Assembly (NCBI GenBank): GCA_016490735.1
Contig: JAEMWC010000079.1
Coordinates: 337,001 to 401,000 of the forward strand
Direction: 5' to 3'
Origin: Pachyseris speciosa
Taxonomy: Eukaryota; Cnidaria; Anthozoa; Scleractinia; Pachyseridae
Length of the DNA stretch: 64,000 nt
Shown: one piece after another, positions 35,611 to 47,500 of the stretch
Position numbering within the stretch: the stretch's first letter is position 1
How the letters are laid out: every line of letters begins with the position of its first letter
Position numbers and translations under genes: made by a program
Notes under the pieces: model-generated
The model's database searches: none
Told to the model about the DNA's origin: nothing
Seen by the model: only the letters and a program-made list of their open reading frames with translations

Positions 35611-36098
35611 TAGGCCTTATCACGGTTTCAGACGCCATCTTGGCGGGTAGGCAAAGAGAATACAAATTACAGTGTTTGTATGCAGTTCCGTTGTCAAAAA
35701 AATTGCGTGAAGTGCCCCTTTCTTGGCAACAAAATATGTTGCTAATTAATAGTACTAGGCAAAGGGTTTCACTGACAAAATGTAAGGGATTTAGCCTTGC
35801 CAGAAAACGTTCTCTTGGGTTTTGAATTTTTTCCCGGGAATTTTTCAGCCCGCGGCAAAACATTACAGACGAATGTATGGAAAAATTCAAAAAGCCAGAG
35901 AATTTTTTCTGGTATGGCTAAATCCCTCAAATTTTGCCAGTGGAACCCTTTGCCTAGTACCATTAATTAGCAATATTTTTTTGCTGAGAAACGGGCGCTT
36001 CACACATTTTTTTGACAACGGAACTGCATACAAACACTGTAATTTGTATTCTCTTTGCCTACCTGCCAAGATGGCTTCTGAAACCATGATAAGGCCTA
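35611..36098. mobile_element. 488-base fold-back element
   Basis: Two arms of about 235 bases in inverted orientation: TAGGCCTTATCACGGTTTCA at the left is mirrored by TGAAACCATGATAAGGCCTA at the right, and long stretches such as CAAATTACAGTGTTTGTATG match in between. The central loop is only about 30 bases. Confidence 0.85.
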
Positions 36099-37682
36099 TT
36101 ACAACACAGTCTTAAAGCTGAAAAAATATTTGTTTTTTACTTTTTCGGAGGCAAATAAGTTAGAGGCCCTCTCAACGTTTCAGAATGCATCGCCATCTGA
36201 GGCCAGTTGGGACGAGGGCTTACATTGTTTTCCCATTTGTGATGGATGAATATGTAAACTGTTTTTGTTTCCTCGCAGCGCAGTTTTCGAATACAGACAG
36301 CCTCGTCCCCAGGGCTATCTTCTGCTTTGGAGATGGTGCCATAGTGCGCAGACTCGGTCTATACTTTGAAAAGCGAAGTCTCTGGGAACGAGGTTGAGTT
36401 GGGGTCAGTGTGGAAACATTTACAATTGTGGATCATTTCGGGTTTGGGGATCATTTTGGGGGTCTATAAAATCCTTGTTTGCGGTACGCGGCACGTTGAA
36501 AACGAAAGAGGCGTTTCTCAGTTACTAGGGTGATGCCCTCAGGAAATTGAAAAATTCCCTATCGCTGCCGGCAATTTGACGGCAATTTGAAACTTCGGTG
36601 AAAGTAAGTCAAGAACAACAATAGACTCGTGAAAGTCAAGTAGGATACAAAAAAAGTTTCACGTGGCAAACGTCTTTGCATCATACAACTAATAAGATCT
36701 GAAAGTGATGGCACTTGATATTCGTAATGAGTGAAAGAAAGATGTAAATTTTGTGTAATTGCCTTGTGGCCCACGAGTCTCATAAAGCAGTCATTGGTAG
36801 AGCATGCGGACTAGTACCGTAGTACTAGTAGTAGTAGTACTGCTCCATTAACCCGGGGGGGGGGGGGAGGGGGGCTTATTTCAAATCTTAAACATGCCGT
36901 TTTCGTCTTAAAGTAGTTTTTGTACAAAACTCAAACAACCGCAGTGAAACTTTAGTATTTAATACAGAGCAGCAAACAGTATTATGTGTTCAACTGGGCC
37001 GCATGAAGTGGATTTTGTAAGAGAGAATAGGAGGGACTAATAGGAGGGGGGGCTTATTAGAAAGGGGGTTTAATAAGGACGGGGGGCTTAATAGAGCTTT
37101 CACGGTAATCGGAAGGTTATAGCTGCCTCCTGTTGGCATAAAGTCCAATTGTAGCTAATTGTTTGTTTCGAGTGTTCGTGTGGCTAAACATTGCATCGTT
37201 CAAAAACTACTGCTTGGTTTTCCCCTTTCGTGTAATTCCTGTCGACCGTAATCAGTTACCAGTTAGCTTTCTCAAACTCTCGCTTTTTCCAACGAAGTTT
37301 TAAGTTGTTTTCATACACTTTTATTGAAATTGCTTAACGATGAAGATGATTATCTTCCTAAAAAAAATGACCGTTGCTAAAATGTCTGCTGGATTTATGG
37401 AACCAAAATAGCACCTTTAAATTTTAGCTCCTGTTATTGTAGATCAGTCATGTTACTGTAAATTATCTTATTTTCTTGTTCGTAGTCAAAAGATCCACTG
37501 TTGTAATCTGTACTTGAATTATTTTTAATTAATTTTTGTAATTTGTGTTATTTTCCTTCTGTGTTTTTAACATCCTTTTGACCCACCCGACTCGACCAGC
37601 CTTTGCTACCTTCGGGTGGGTACTTTGTATGGTCTTGTATCTAATTTAATACCACAGCTTTGTAATGTGTGTTTGACTGTTA

Positions 37683-37765
<83 letters not shown>
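37683..37765. repeat. (AAT)n microsatellite
   Basis: About 27 uninterrupted AAT units. Confidence 0.95.
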
Positions 37766-37766
<1 letters not shown>

Positions 37767-38548
37767 GTGTGTCAGGACATAGCGGAAGTCTTGTGCAAGA
37801 ACAAGATTTTTGTATCCAGCCCGATCCTCTGGAAAATTCCGCCTTAGAGTAAAAGGTCGAAAAGATTTAAGCCAAAAAAAATGCGGAAGCAATTCAGGGA
37901 CCGTCGCTTCCGCTGGTAAATCGCGAAAATAAGTATCCACAAAATTTCATGCTGTACGGTTAAAAGAGGTGGCTTGAATTCAGTGCTGTTTGAACGTAAA
38001 CGTAAGAGCTGGGTGCGGAAGAAAAATGGTGCAAATCTCGTGATTGCTTGTTTTCATGAGTGGATATGTATATATTGTGACAGGCGACGATGAAAACGCT
38101 GGGTGGAGAAGCCTGGGATCTAGTCGATGAGTCTGGACTTCTGCTTTCTTCAAAACAATGAACACATTTATACTTCAAGCTTATCGTGCACACATTTGAA
38201 ACAGAAAAATCCGAATAAATGGGTAGAAAAAGAGTGCGTTTACATTTTAGGAAAATCTTTTTACAGCCTGGAGATCCCGTGATGTTTTCAAATTCCCAAA
38301 TATTCGAACTTTTGGAAAACACACGTCCGCGCATGTCAACTGGATACTTTGCTCATGCGCTTTTCCAAGAGTCATCCCATAGTAGTTTTTATGGCGAGGT
38401 GAAAAGCATCATTTGCGAAGATATTCCTTATTGTATTTCAATTAATTTTCCCCTTGTTTTCTTCATCATTGCGGAATTTTGACGCTGAATGTTTAAGCAG
38501 TTCTCTTAGCTACGAAATTATGCTTCTAAAAAGCGACAAAGCGAGGTA

Positions 38549-38573
38549 ATGGCGGATAAACGAAAGCTTCAAG
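38549..38573 (+). CDS. CNOT3: CNOT3 exon 1 (start codon)
   Basis: Codes MADKRKLQ plus one base of G9, identical in sense to the conserved Not3 start. The 5' context GAGGTAATGG has a G at +4. The donor is CAAG/GTAGGC. Confidence 0.93.
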
Positions 38574-41500
38574 GTAGGCGAAATGGACAGGCTTCTATGT
38601 GCTATTTTTTGACCTGCAAAGTTTGTGGCGAACTTCCGATGAATTTCCTATGGCTTTGTTTTATTTTCAGGGGAAATTGACCGTTGTTTGAAGAAAGTAA
38701 CAGAGGGGGTAGAAACATTTGAAGATATCTGGCAAAAGGTATTTGTCAAAGTTACAAGTCAATTGTGAAGTTTGTCATGTTATTCTCAGCACGTTGAGCT
38801 CACTGTTTGGACGATTCTAAAATTTTTACGCATTCTTCCAGGTTCACAATGCCACAAACGCCAATCAGAAGGAGAAGTACGAAGCAGATCTCAAGAAAGA
38901 AATCAAGAAATTGCAGGTATGGTCAAACCTAATCTTATTGTTTTGCTCTAACATAAGTTTGTTATATTATACATTTGAGCCCCATATCAAGTCTATCACG
39001 TCCACTTTCGGTTTGTCGCCAGTTTGCAATTTCAAACTATTTTCGCGTCTTTTGCAGCGGTTACGAGACCAGATTAAGACTTGGATGGCTTCAAACGATA
39101 TCAAGGACAAACGAACTCTTCAAGATAACAGAAAGCTCATCGAGACGGTATGATTTTATGTGTTATAGTTGTTTCAAAATGGCGCCCATGAGTATTTATT
39201 AATCGGCGCCATTTTAATAATAGTTAATGTTAAATTGCTACACAATGGTTACAATTAGCCCAGTGTGTCAATTGCTGGTTGTTAAAATGCCCCAATTGGG
39301 AAATTCTTCAGGATGGAAAATGGAAATTTACTGAATATTTGTTTAATTTTTTTATGTCTTGCTTTAGCAAATGGAGAGATTCAAAGTTGTTGAACGAGAG
39401 ACTAAAACAAAGGCTTACTCTAAAGAAGGTAAAGTTTATTAGAAATGTGATTAATTTATCACTTATTTTACAAGTCTTTGTTTGAAGTAAAATTAGGTAC
39501 ATTGTGATCTGTTGATATGCTGTAAACCATTTACAGTATCTTATAAATGCACAGTCAGTTGGATCTGAAACAGACAACTGTGCTTTCTTGTTACTCTGAG
39601 GGTATGGCAACACACTTGAAAGTCTGGAAGAGTCAAAATCAGCTGTAGAAACATTTACCTTGATCATGTTTTAACAGCTTTTCATGGTCTCCTAAATTTA
39701 CAACTGGTAATATGGCTGTACAGACATGTCTGAGGTGCTCCCTTTTTTCTGCCACCTACTTTTATATTTGGGCATTCTGCTTTAAAAATATTAACAACCC
39801 TGCTCCTGACCCTCAAAATAAACCATCAAAGCCCCATCATGAACATGCTGATTCTTGTCACTTGTGTATATATATGTGTTACATGTACTAGTGTGGGGAA
39901 TTAACACTCAAAGTTTTTCATCTTTGTTGATCAATACCTTTGTTCTCATAACCTGTTTAACTGAAAAGGTAGTGACATTGTAATGGAGATTATGTGCTAG
40001 CCACTGTAGTGCTCAAAGGATTAACTTGCACCTTATCTTTGCTGTTGTCTCCGTCTATATTCCCCATGCTTTCAGTTGCGAGAATGATGAAACTGCTGTT
40101 ATCTTCATAGGACTTGGACTTGCTGCAAAGATAGACCCAGCCACAAAAGAGAGAGAAGAGGCCAGGATCTGGATAACAGTGAGTCTGCAATCATAAACAT
40201 ACTGTAAATGTGTGAATGTATATGTGTGAAGCTGTAAAAATATGAATGCAACTGGTGGCAATTTGCAGCTGCATGCAGTTCAAAGTATTAAGGCATATTA
40301 AAGTAATGATTGTTGTGTTGTGATTTTGCTACTCCTTTCTAAACAGTATACAGAGAAACTACAGTATGCAAAATCATTACCCTTTTTACTACAGTGTATT
40401 CACTTCTTTATCATACTGTCACTAACTATTTAATTAAAATATGCACTATGCTGTGCTTTTCTTGTTACAGGAAGTTCTAGATAGATTACAAATAGAGGTA
40501 TGCCTTCTCTTTTTTTTATTTTAACAGTTAGTATTATTGTCTTTGCTTAGATGGTATTTTTAAACCCCTGTGATGTATTTTTTAAACTGTCTGATATGGC
40601 AATTAAATACATTTGTAATTATCTGGTTTGAGCCACTGATATTAATCTGATGGAGATAATCACTTTGGGCTATCAGTTAACAACAGCCTTGTTCACAAAT
40701 ATGTTTAGCATTCTCCAAGGGTATACATTTCAAGCTTACAACTTATGTTTGTTTTGAATGATCTATTTATCCTAGGTGGACCAGATCGAGTCAGAAATAG
40801 AACAAGTCTATGCAGGGTCACGGAAGAAGAAACTCGATAGAGATGTAAGATTTTAACACTATAATGATAAACTACAATTATTCAATGTTTATTCTGCATG
40901 GTAGGTACTGCATAATAAGCACATGGGGAAGACGTACTTGGAGATGATCTTTCTCGATCTTGATGTCTCAGTAAAACTGGAGTTAAGAGCTAACTTCTTG
41001 GTCCAGAAAAGTGGTAATCATTTCATACCATAACCATTTTCTTGCGAGGTATTTCCTTGATCCTTTATTGTGAGACTGAACATCTTATAACTAGGATAAT
41101 ATTTAATCTGGTGTTTGATCTACTAGTAAAGGACTCTAAAAGGATTTCCAAAGGGGTGATGCTCTCTGTGGTTTAGATTTTTGACGTCCACTTGATTAAA
41201 TACTTATTTCTGACTATGAATCTTATTTTGTGTGACACAGCAGTGTGTAAGAATTGTGCTAATTGTACTGTACCAAAGCTACATATTTGTTTGAATGTCT
41301 AGAGCAGTTTTCAATTGAGTGTCGAAAGTAATTATGGTTTTGCATTGCTTCGCTCTGTGTTTGGCCAGGAAAACTCACGCCACTTTCTCAGCCAATTAGA
41401 AGCGAAACCAAAACCAATCGCAACTTGCACGTGGGTATTTTCCCGCGCTTTGCACCAGCTACATGTAATTGCTTCATATTCTGATTGGCTCATTGGTCTG

Positions 41501-44500
41501 CTTACTTCTGTTGTGATTGGCTGGAGTAATTGCTTTGGTTTTGGTTTTGGTTTTACGACACTCAATTGAAAAGCGCTCCAAGGTACATGTAATTTCCAAT
41601 TTGCTTTGGTTTTGCATTTTTGCACCAGGTGATTTGTTAAACAAGTTAGAAAAGTTAAAAAAAAAGTTTAGACGTTTTCTCAGCCAATTATAATTCAAAT
41701 CAAAACTGACTGTGACATGCTCTGATACATTTTTCTACTTAACAATTAGATTATGAGCTTGAGATTTCTATCTCGTGATAGCTGATGAGGGCGCATAGAA
41801 ATCGAGGGTGAACAATCTAATTGTTTTAGTATAAATCTTCTTGTCGTTCAAAACTAAACAAGTAAATGATCTAAATCCTCCTCGCAGACACATTGAAAAT
41901 GTGAAGAAGCAGCCGCCATTTTGTTGACAATCGCTACTCACTATCTATCACAGAATAGATAGTGAGTAGCGTAGCCAATCAGAGAACGGCATTCATGATA
42001 GAATGCTAGTAGACTTATACTAAAATAAATTATATGGAAGGTCTGGTTTGCCATCTTAAGTTGTTGTGATTGTAACAGTTAGCACTTCATTTTTCAATTA
42101 CTATTTTCAGCTTCTAACAGGGTAGATATCAAATATGTTCTAACTGGGAAATTCATGAAGGATTTTCCTTATTTAGAAACAGGATAAAGTGGATGAATTA
42201 CAAGACTGGGCTGGTAAACATCGGCACCACAACCAGCAGTGGGAGGTTAGTCATGCATAAATTTCCTTTTCTGATTATTATAGTAAGTTTAGTAAATGAG
42301 TTGAGGGCAAGAGGACTAGTTAACATACCCAAGAATTGTAATAAACAAGCCAAGAAGTCAACTGCCTCCTTTAAATAATATCTATTCAGACCTTTTTGTG
42401 CCTATAAAAAATGAGTTTGCTTTAGATGCCCTCATGTTTGTACACCTCATTTGAAGTGGTGAATTGTGTCTCAGATTAATGTGCACATGAAAAGCCAGTT
42501 GTTTCTCCAATATGAAAATTGTGTTTTATTAAATATTTTGAGGAGATAATAATTTACTAAAAGTAACAGGATCTTATTTTAAAATGTGGTGAAAGTTGGG
42601 CCTTTCTCTCTAAAATTCTAGACAAGGACCTGGGGTCTGGTGAATAGTCATGACATCATTCATGTGTACTTAGTTAAGTGCGTCACCCTGTTTTTGTGAG
42701 TTCGTGTAATAAAAATGTTGGAGAACTACCAAGATTCACTATCGGGGTTGCCAGCTACGCAAAACTTTCCAGGTTTACTCTTTTTCGCCTTCCTGCCATG
42801 TTTCACACCTGATCATTCACACAAATGACGACACAGAGACCTTTTGGCTGCACCCAAAATGTCTAAAATTTCAGGCCATGGTGGGAATTTTGGAACCCCT
42901 ACAAATAGCTGTTCCTCTTCACAAAAAGGGGGAAAACAACTGAAAATGAAATATGGGGAATACAAGCTATGTAAAAATGTAAAAAAATGGTAGTTAATTT
43001 TCAATAATACGGTATTTTCCTGTGTATAAGTTAACCCTGTGTATAAGTCGACCCTACTTTTTGAGACCAAAAGTTGAGATTTTACTAATTGTGACCTTCC
43101 ATGGGAAAACGTACACTAACGCTTAGCCGTTTGAATGGGCAAAAATAAACGAATAACGAACGGCAAACAAACGCTTTTGGACGGCATTTGAACGCTTTTC
43201 ATTGCCGTTTAAATGGGTGAATAAATTAAACAAACGGGAAAGGGAAAGCGTTTAAACATGGGAATAAATTAAATGAACGGGGCAAGGATAAGCGTTTAAA
43301 TGTGGGTGAATAAAACAAAAATTTTACGAACAGCAAGCATGAACACTGACGAACATAATAACGAGCAGATAAGCGCAAAGTGCTGAACGGGCAAACAAAG
43401 CGTTGTGATTTTTTATGGAATCAGTTAAATGTGACCTTCTTTGGGAAAACGGACACTAACGCTTTTCCGTTAAAGGGTCAAGAAAAACGATTGTAAACGG
43501 ATACTAAACGGCTATGACAAGTGTTTAAACGATTTCCATAACTGTTTAAACGAATAGCAAAAAATTTAAACGGTTGACCAAAGTCCAAAAACGGAGAGCT
43601 TTAAGCGTTAAACGGCGAAGCAAAATTATAAACGATTAGCTCAAACCGTTAAACGGTTGACCAAAGTCCAAAAACGAATAGCTTAAACCGTTAAATGGTT
43701 GACGAAAGTCCACAAAAGGACAGCTGGAAAAGTTTCAAGACGGATGAGTCGGCGAGATTGAGGAAAAACTTTCAGTGTAAACATGGAGCATGATAACTTG
43801 AAATAACTTGGTAAATAACAGGGCTACAATCTGAAAAAGTATTGCCGTATCTGATGAACTTTAATTCACTCGTTCGTTTCTCGCTTGGCCTGTACCAAAA
43901 CCCGAAACAACAAAACGAAACCATCGAAACGAAACCAGCGAAACCACTAAACCGACCGAAACGAAACGAGCGAAACCACCAAAGCGACTGAAACAAGCGT
44001 CGCTTGTTCCGGTCATTTTGTTTTGGTCGTTACGATGATTCTCTTGCCTGACGTTTGTTGAAATACATGTAAGTGCTATTTACCAAGAACAGTTTTGCTG
44101 CCAATATCTCAAAAACCTAGCTGAACGGTTACTGGAAGACACGATTCAATAACAAGAACCGTACCCTCGAGCTCAGGAAGAACACAACTGGTGTATTTAA
44201 TATTATACTTTGACATTTCCAAAACGTAAGTACAACAGGAGCGACTAACTCTTTTTACTATCAAGTATCATGAAACCATAGCCAGCGCGAATTAAGACAC
44301 CAGGTTTAATTCAAAATTTCCTCCTTGAAAATGAACGTCTCATGTTTTTGTCTTTTGTTTTGAAGTATGAAACAAATTTGCATACGCAATTAACGGCAAT
44401 GCCATGACCTTGTCAAAAAGCCAGGAGGCGTCAGGGTCAAAAATCACGCAATACGCAACAAATTATTCGCTTTATGAGTTTATCAACTTGTTAATAATTT

Positions 44501-47500
44501 GCCTACACTAATTTACTCTCTGGTGGTCAGACTGCGCTGATTGTGTGGCCGTTTCGATTCCCTTTGCTTTCTTTGACGGAGCCGCGTTGCTTTCCACTCC
44601 AGCCGTAAATAGTTTCTGTCGTTTTGATTCTGAAAACTGCTTGTCTCTTTAGTATGGAATTGTTGTATCGTTCTTTCATGTGGCGGTCGATAGCTGTATC
44701 AATAACTCTTAAACTGTCTGGCTCGTAGTCTTTCCCGACTTGTTTACGTACGGTTGCGTAAAATTGTTCGAGTAAGTTATTGAGTTCTCCTGGCTCGTAC
44801 GACTCAGTGTTTTCGCCGTGGCCTTTTTCTTTCGCCCAAGTTTGCCAATCTCGCAGCCAGTTGGTAGTACGCAATTCACATGCTTTTGTTCTTCGCTTTG
44901 TCTTTCAAACTCTTGATTAAAAAAAAAAAATTGCACGAGCCAGTATTGTTTACCTCTGAAAAATTTACTCGTGGTCATTTATTCCAAATTGCGCTCGAAA
45001 TCGTGTGATTACTGGTGCTAATTTTGAAGTTTCAAGATTACACATTTTGGACCCTTTGTTCCAAAGCACATCTTTGCGTCCCTAAAGATGATGCGCCACA
45101 ATAAAAACTTGACAGCAGCATCTGCGTCCTTGCGGCTAGTATTCCCCACAGTCCCGCTAACTTAAATTAGGAAAAATACAATTTCAATAAAAATCAATTA
45201 TTTTCCCTACTTTGTATGAAGTTCCATTTTCAATAAAAAATTGAATCGGTGTCACGGAACAAGCGGGGCCGTTGAAATAAGGGAGTCAATGAAGAAAGAT
45301 GGATCAGGAGGGCTGGCTCACCGCGGCTGAATTAATGTACCATTGAAACCACCGAACACACTCCGATAAATGCAAGATAACATAAGGTCAGTTCAACTTT
45401 ATTTAAACTTAGTACACTAAATGAAAGAAAACAATACATTAATTTCGAAGGCTATACATCTACTACGGTTACAATAGTCGCAAAATCAAGTAAAAACTGT
45501 TACAATATTTAATTTAAGTTTCCTTTTCTACCTGAGCATGCTTATTCATATGGTTGCTGAGACGACACTTTCCCACAAGGTCGTCATGTTTCTGGTCCCT
45601 TCCAAATCGACCATCGCCTTATAAGTGAGGATAGATTGAGGTCGACGTAAAAAGACTGTTCGTGTTTTGGGAATGCTCGAGAGAGCGAGAAAGGCAAAGA
45701 ATGACATCACAATCAAATGAGTCGCACATTCTATTTTTATCTTGCTCCCTTCGTTAACCTGCGTAACCAGACCAAAGGCGGTCTGGTCAAAGCAGGCTAG
45801 CCCTTCGTAAGAATAAACATCCACTACCTGTTGTTTGTTAAGTGGGACGAAACGAAGGAAGATCTGCAGTTTGTCAAATGAAAATAACGAAATTCAGCGT
45901 TTAAGACCGAGTTTTAGCTGTTTGAATCCAGAGATATCACATGTATCTTTGTTGTGACGGCACAAATTCACGCTTGTCGGCGTGCAATGAATAGAGAAGT
46001 ACTTCACAAATTTTGCCTTCAAAGAAATAACTCGTCAATAAAAGGAGCATCATCAGCTCCATTTCATAATGAAATTCACCATTTAGACTGAGTATTTTGC
46101 CGTTTCAATCGACTTTGTGCGCCTTGTAGATGCATTTTTCTTTGTCGTGACGCCACAAATTCACGTTCGCCGGCGCATGCCAAATAAACAATCACTCTAT
46201 GAACTATGCTTGTAAAGAAATTACTGATCAATAAACGGCGCATCGTTAGCACTCTTGTAACAAAATCCAGCGTTTAAGACAGAGTATTTTGCCGTTTCAA
46301 TCGTCTCATTGCGCCCGGTAGAACCAGAGATAAAATTATCACTGTAACATAAAAAACACGATTTGGATTGAATTCGTTGTTTCATTTGTCACGAGACTAC
46401 ATGTCACCGGTTGTTTTTGCAAAAGGCAGGGAGAAAAAACAAAACAAAACATCGCGCTGTCTTTAGCGTCTTTTTGTTCATCAGAAACTTTGGAGCATTG
46501 GAAATAATAAAAAGCTTACTGATTTTCAAGCGGCGTGTTCGTAAAGATACATCAGAATCGGCCATTCTAAATAAATTATGATCCACATCGGTTCTGTTCG
46601 CAAATATCGTTTTTATTTAGCCGGCATGATTGTGTTCTTTGAGCTAAACAACTTGTCTGAGGAAAGATTCAAAACTATCACACGGGAACCAAAACAACGC
46701 TATTCGATATTTCCCCAAATCCGTGAACAAGATCAAGTGAACCGTTTTGAACGAACAAGATCAAGATCGCGATGGCAGAATCACAGTCGCCACACTCCTG
46801 TCAATGAATGGCTTCGTTGGGTCTCAATGCAATACTTTTCACAAATGGATATTTTAACTTTTTATTCGTTTGTCTAAGCATGCTACGATAACTCGCTTTC
46901 TATAAACACGGACATATTAGAACTAAAATATAATTATTAATACGGTTGTTCTGCAGTTCACGTATCGGCGAGTATCGAGCGACCGTAAGCTTCATAGTTC
47001 TGCTTCCACAGTTAACGTTAGACGGACAAGCCAGCCATTTAAACGTTTTCTCCAAAACGTTAAACGGATGGGAAAACTGTTTAAACGTTTCTACTAAAGC
47101 GTTAAATGGTTGCAAATTTTTTTAAACGCAAGAGCAAATCGTTTAAACGTTTTCGCTAAAGCGTTAAACGGATGCAATTTTTTTTAAACGGAAAAGCAAA
47201 CCATTTAAACGCTGGCATGAACAGTTTAAACGGATTTAAACGGATAGTAAACGGTTTTGTCGTTTAAACGGAAAAGCGTTAGTGTCTGTTTTCCCAAAGA
47301 GGGTCACAAATTGTCTCGACCTCTTATCTGGCAAAATACAATCTTCTTTGCCTTCTCTCGCACTTGCAATGCTTAATCAATGCTTAAGCGGACAAACAAA
47401 GATTAGTAACAAACGCACGAGCACAAACGCTAAACGCGGGTGAACAAACCGTTGTGATTAACTTCATTGACTCACTTTCATATCCTTCTGACCTCTGCTC

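Larger units (their letters stand above)
33885..38548. other. Spacer between SPATA20 and CNOT3
   Basis: No recognised gene. It holds the repeats listed separately, a G-rich run near 36856-36880 with GGGGGGCTTATTA-type repeats to about 37100, and unassigned AT-rich DNA. The CNOT3 promoter and 5' UTR must lie near the right end, but I see no clear core element. Confidence 0.5.
43431..47307. mobile_element. Long inverted-repeat element C (GTGACC family), inside B
   Basis: The left end GTGACCTTCTTTGGGAAAAC with ACACTAACGCTTTTCCGTT and the right end AACGGAAAAGCGTTAGTGTC with TTTTCCCAAAGAGGGTCAC are near-perfect inverses. They are followed inward by AAACGGTTGACCAAAGTCC-type and TTAAACGGATG-type arrays. 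It is closely related to B but distinct in its ends, so it is a separate member. Inverted arms that straddle its right edge (46320-46680 versus 47720-48045) show that the nest is not simple. Confidence 0.65.

Noticed and set aside
37680..37940. Minus-strand frame ending in poly-isoleucine
   Set aside because: It runs through an AAT microsatellite and has no recognisable domain.
41785..41812. CTGATGA...GAAAT near 41787 as a hammerhead ribozyme
   Set aside because: The bases between the two boxes cannot form a proper stem II, and no cleavage triplet with stem III is visible.
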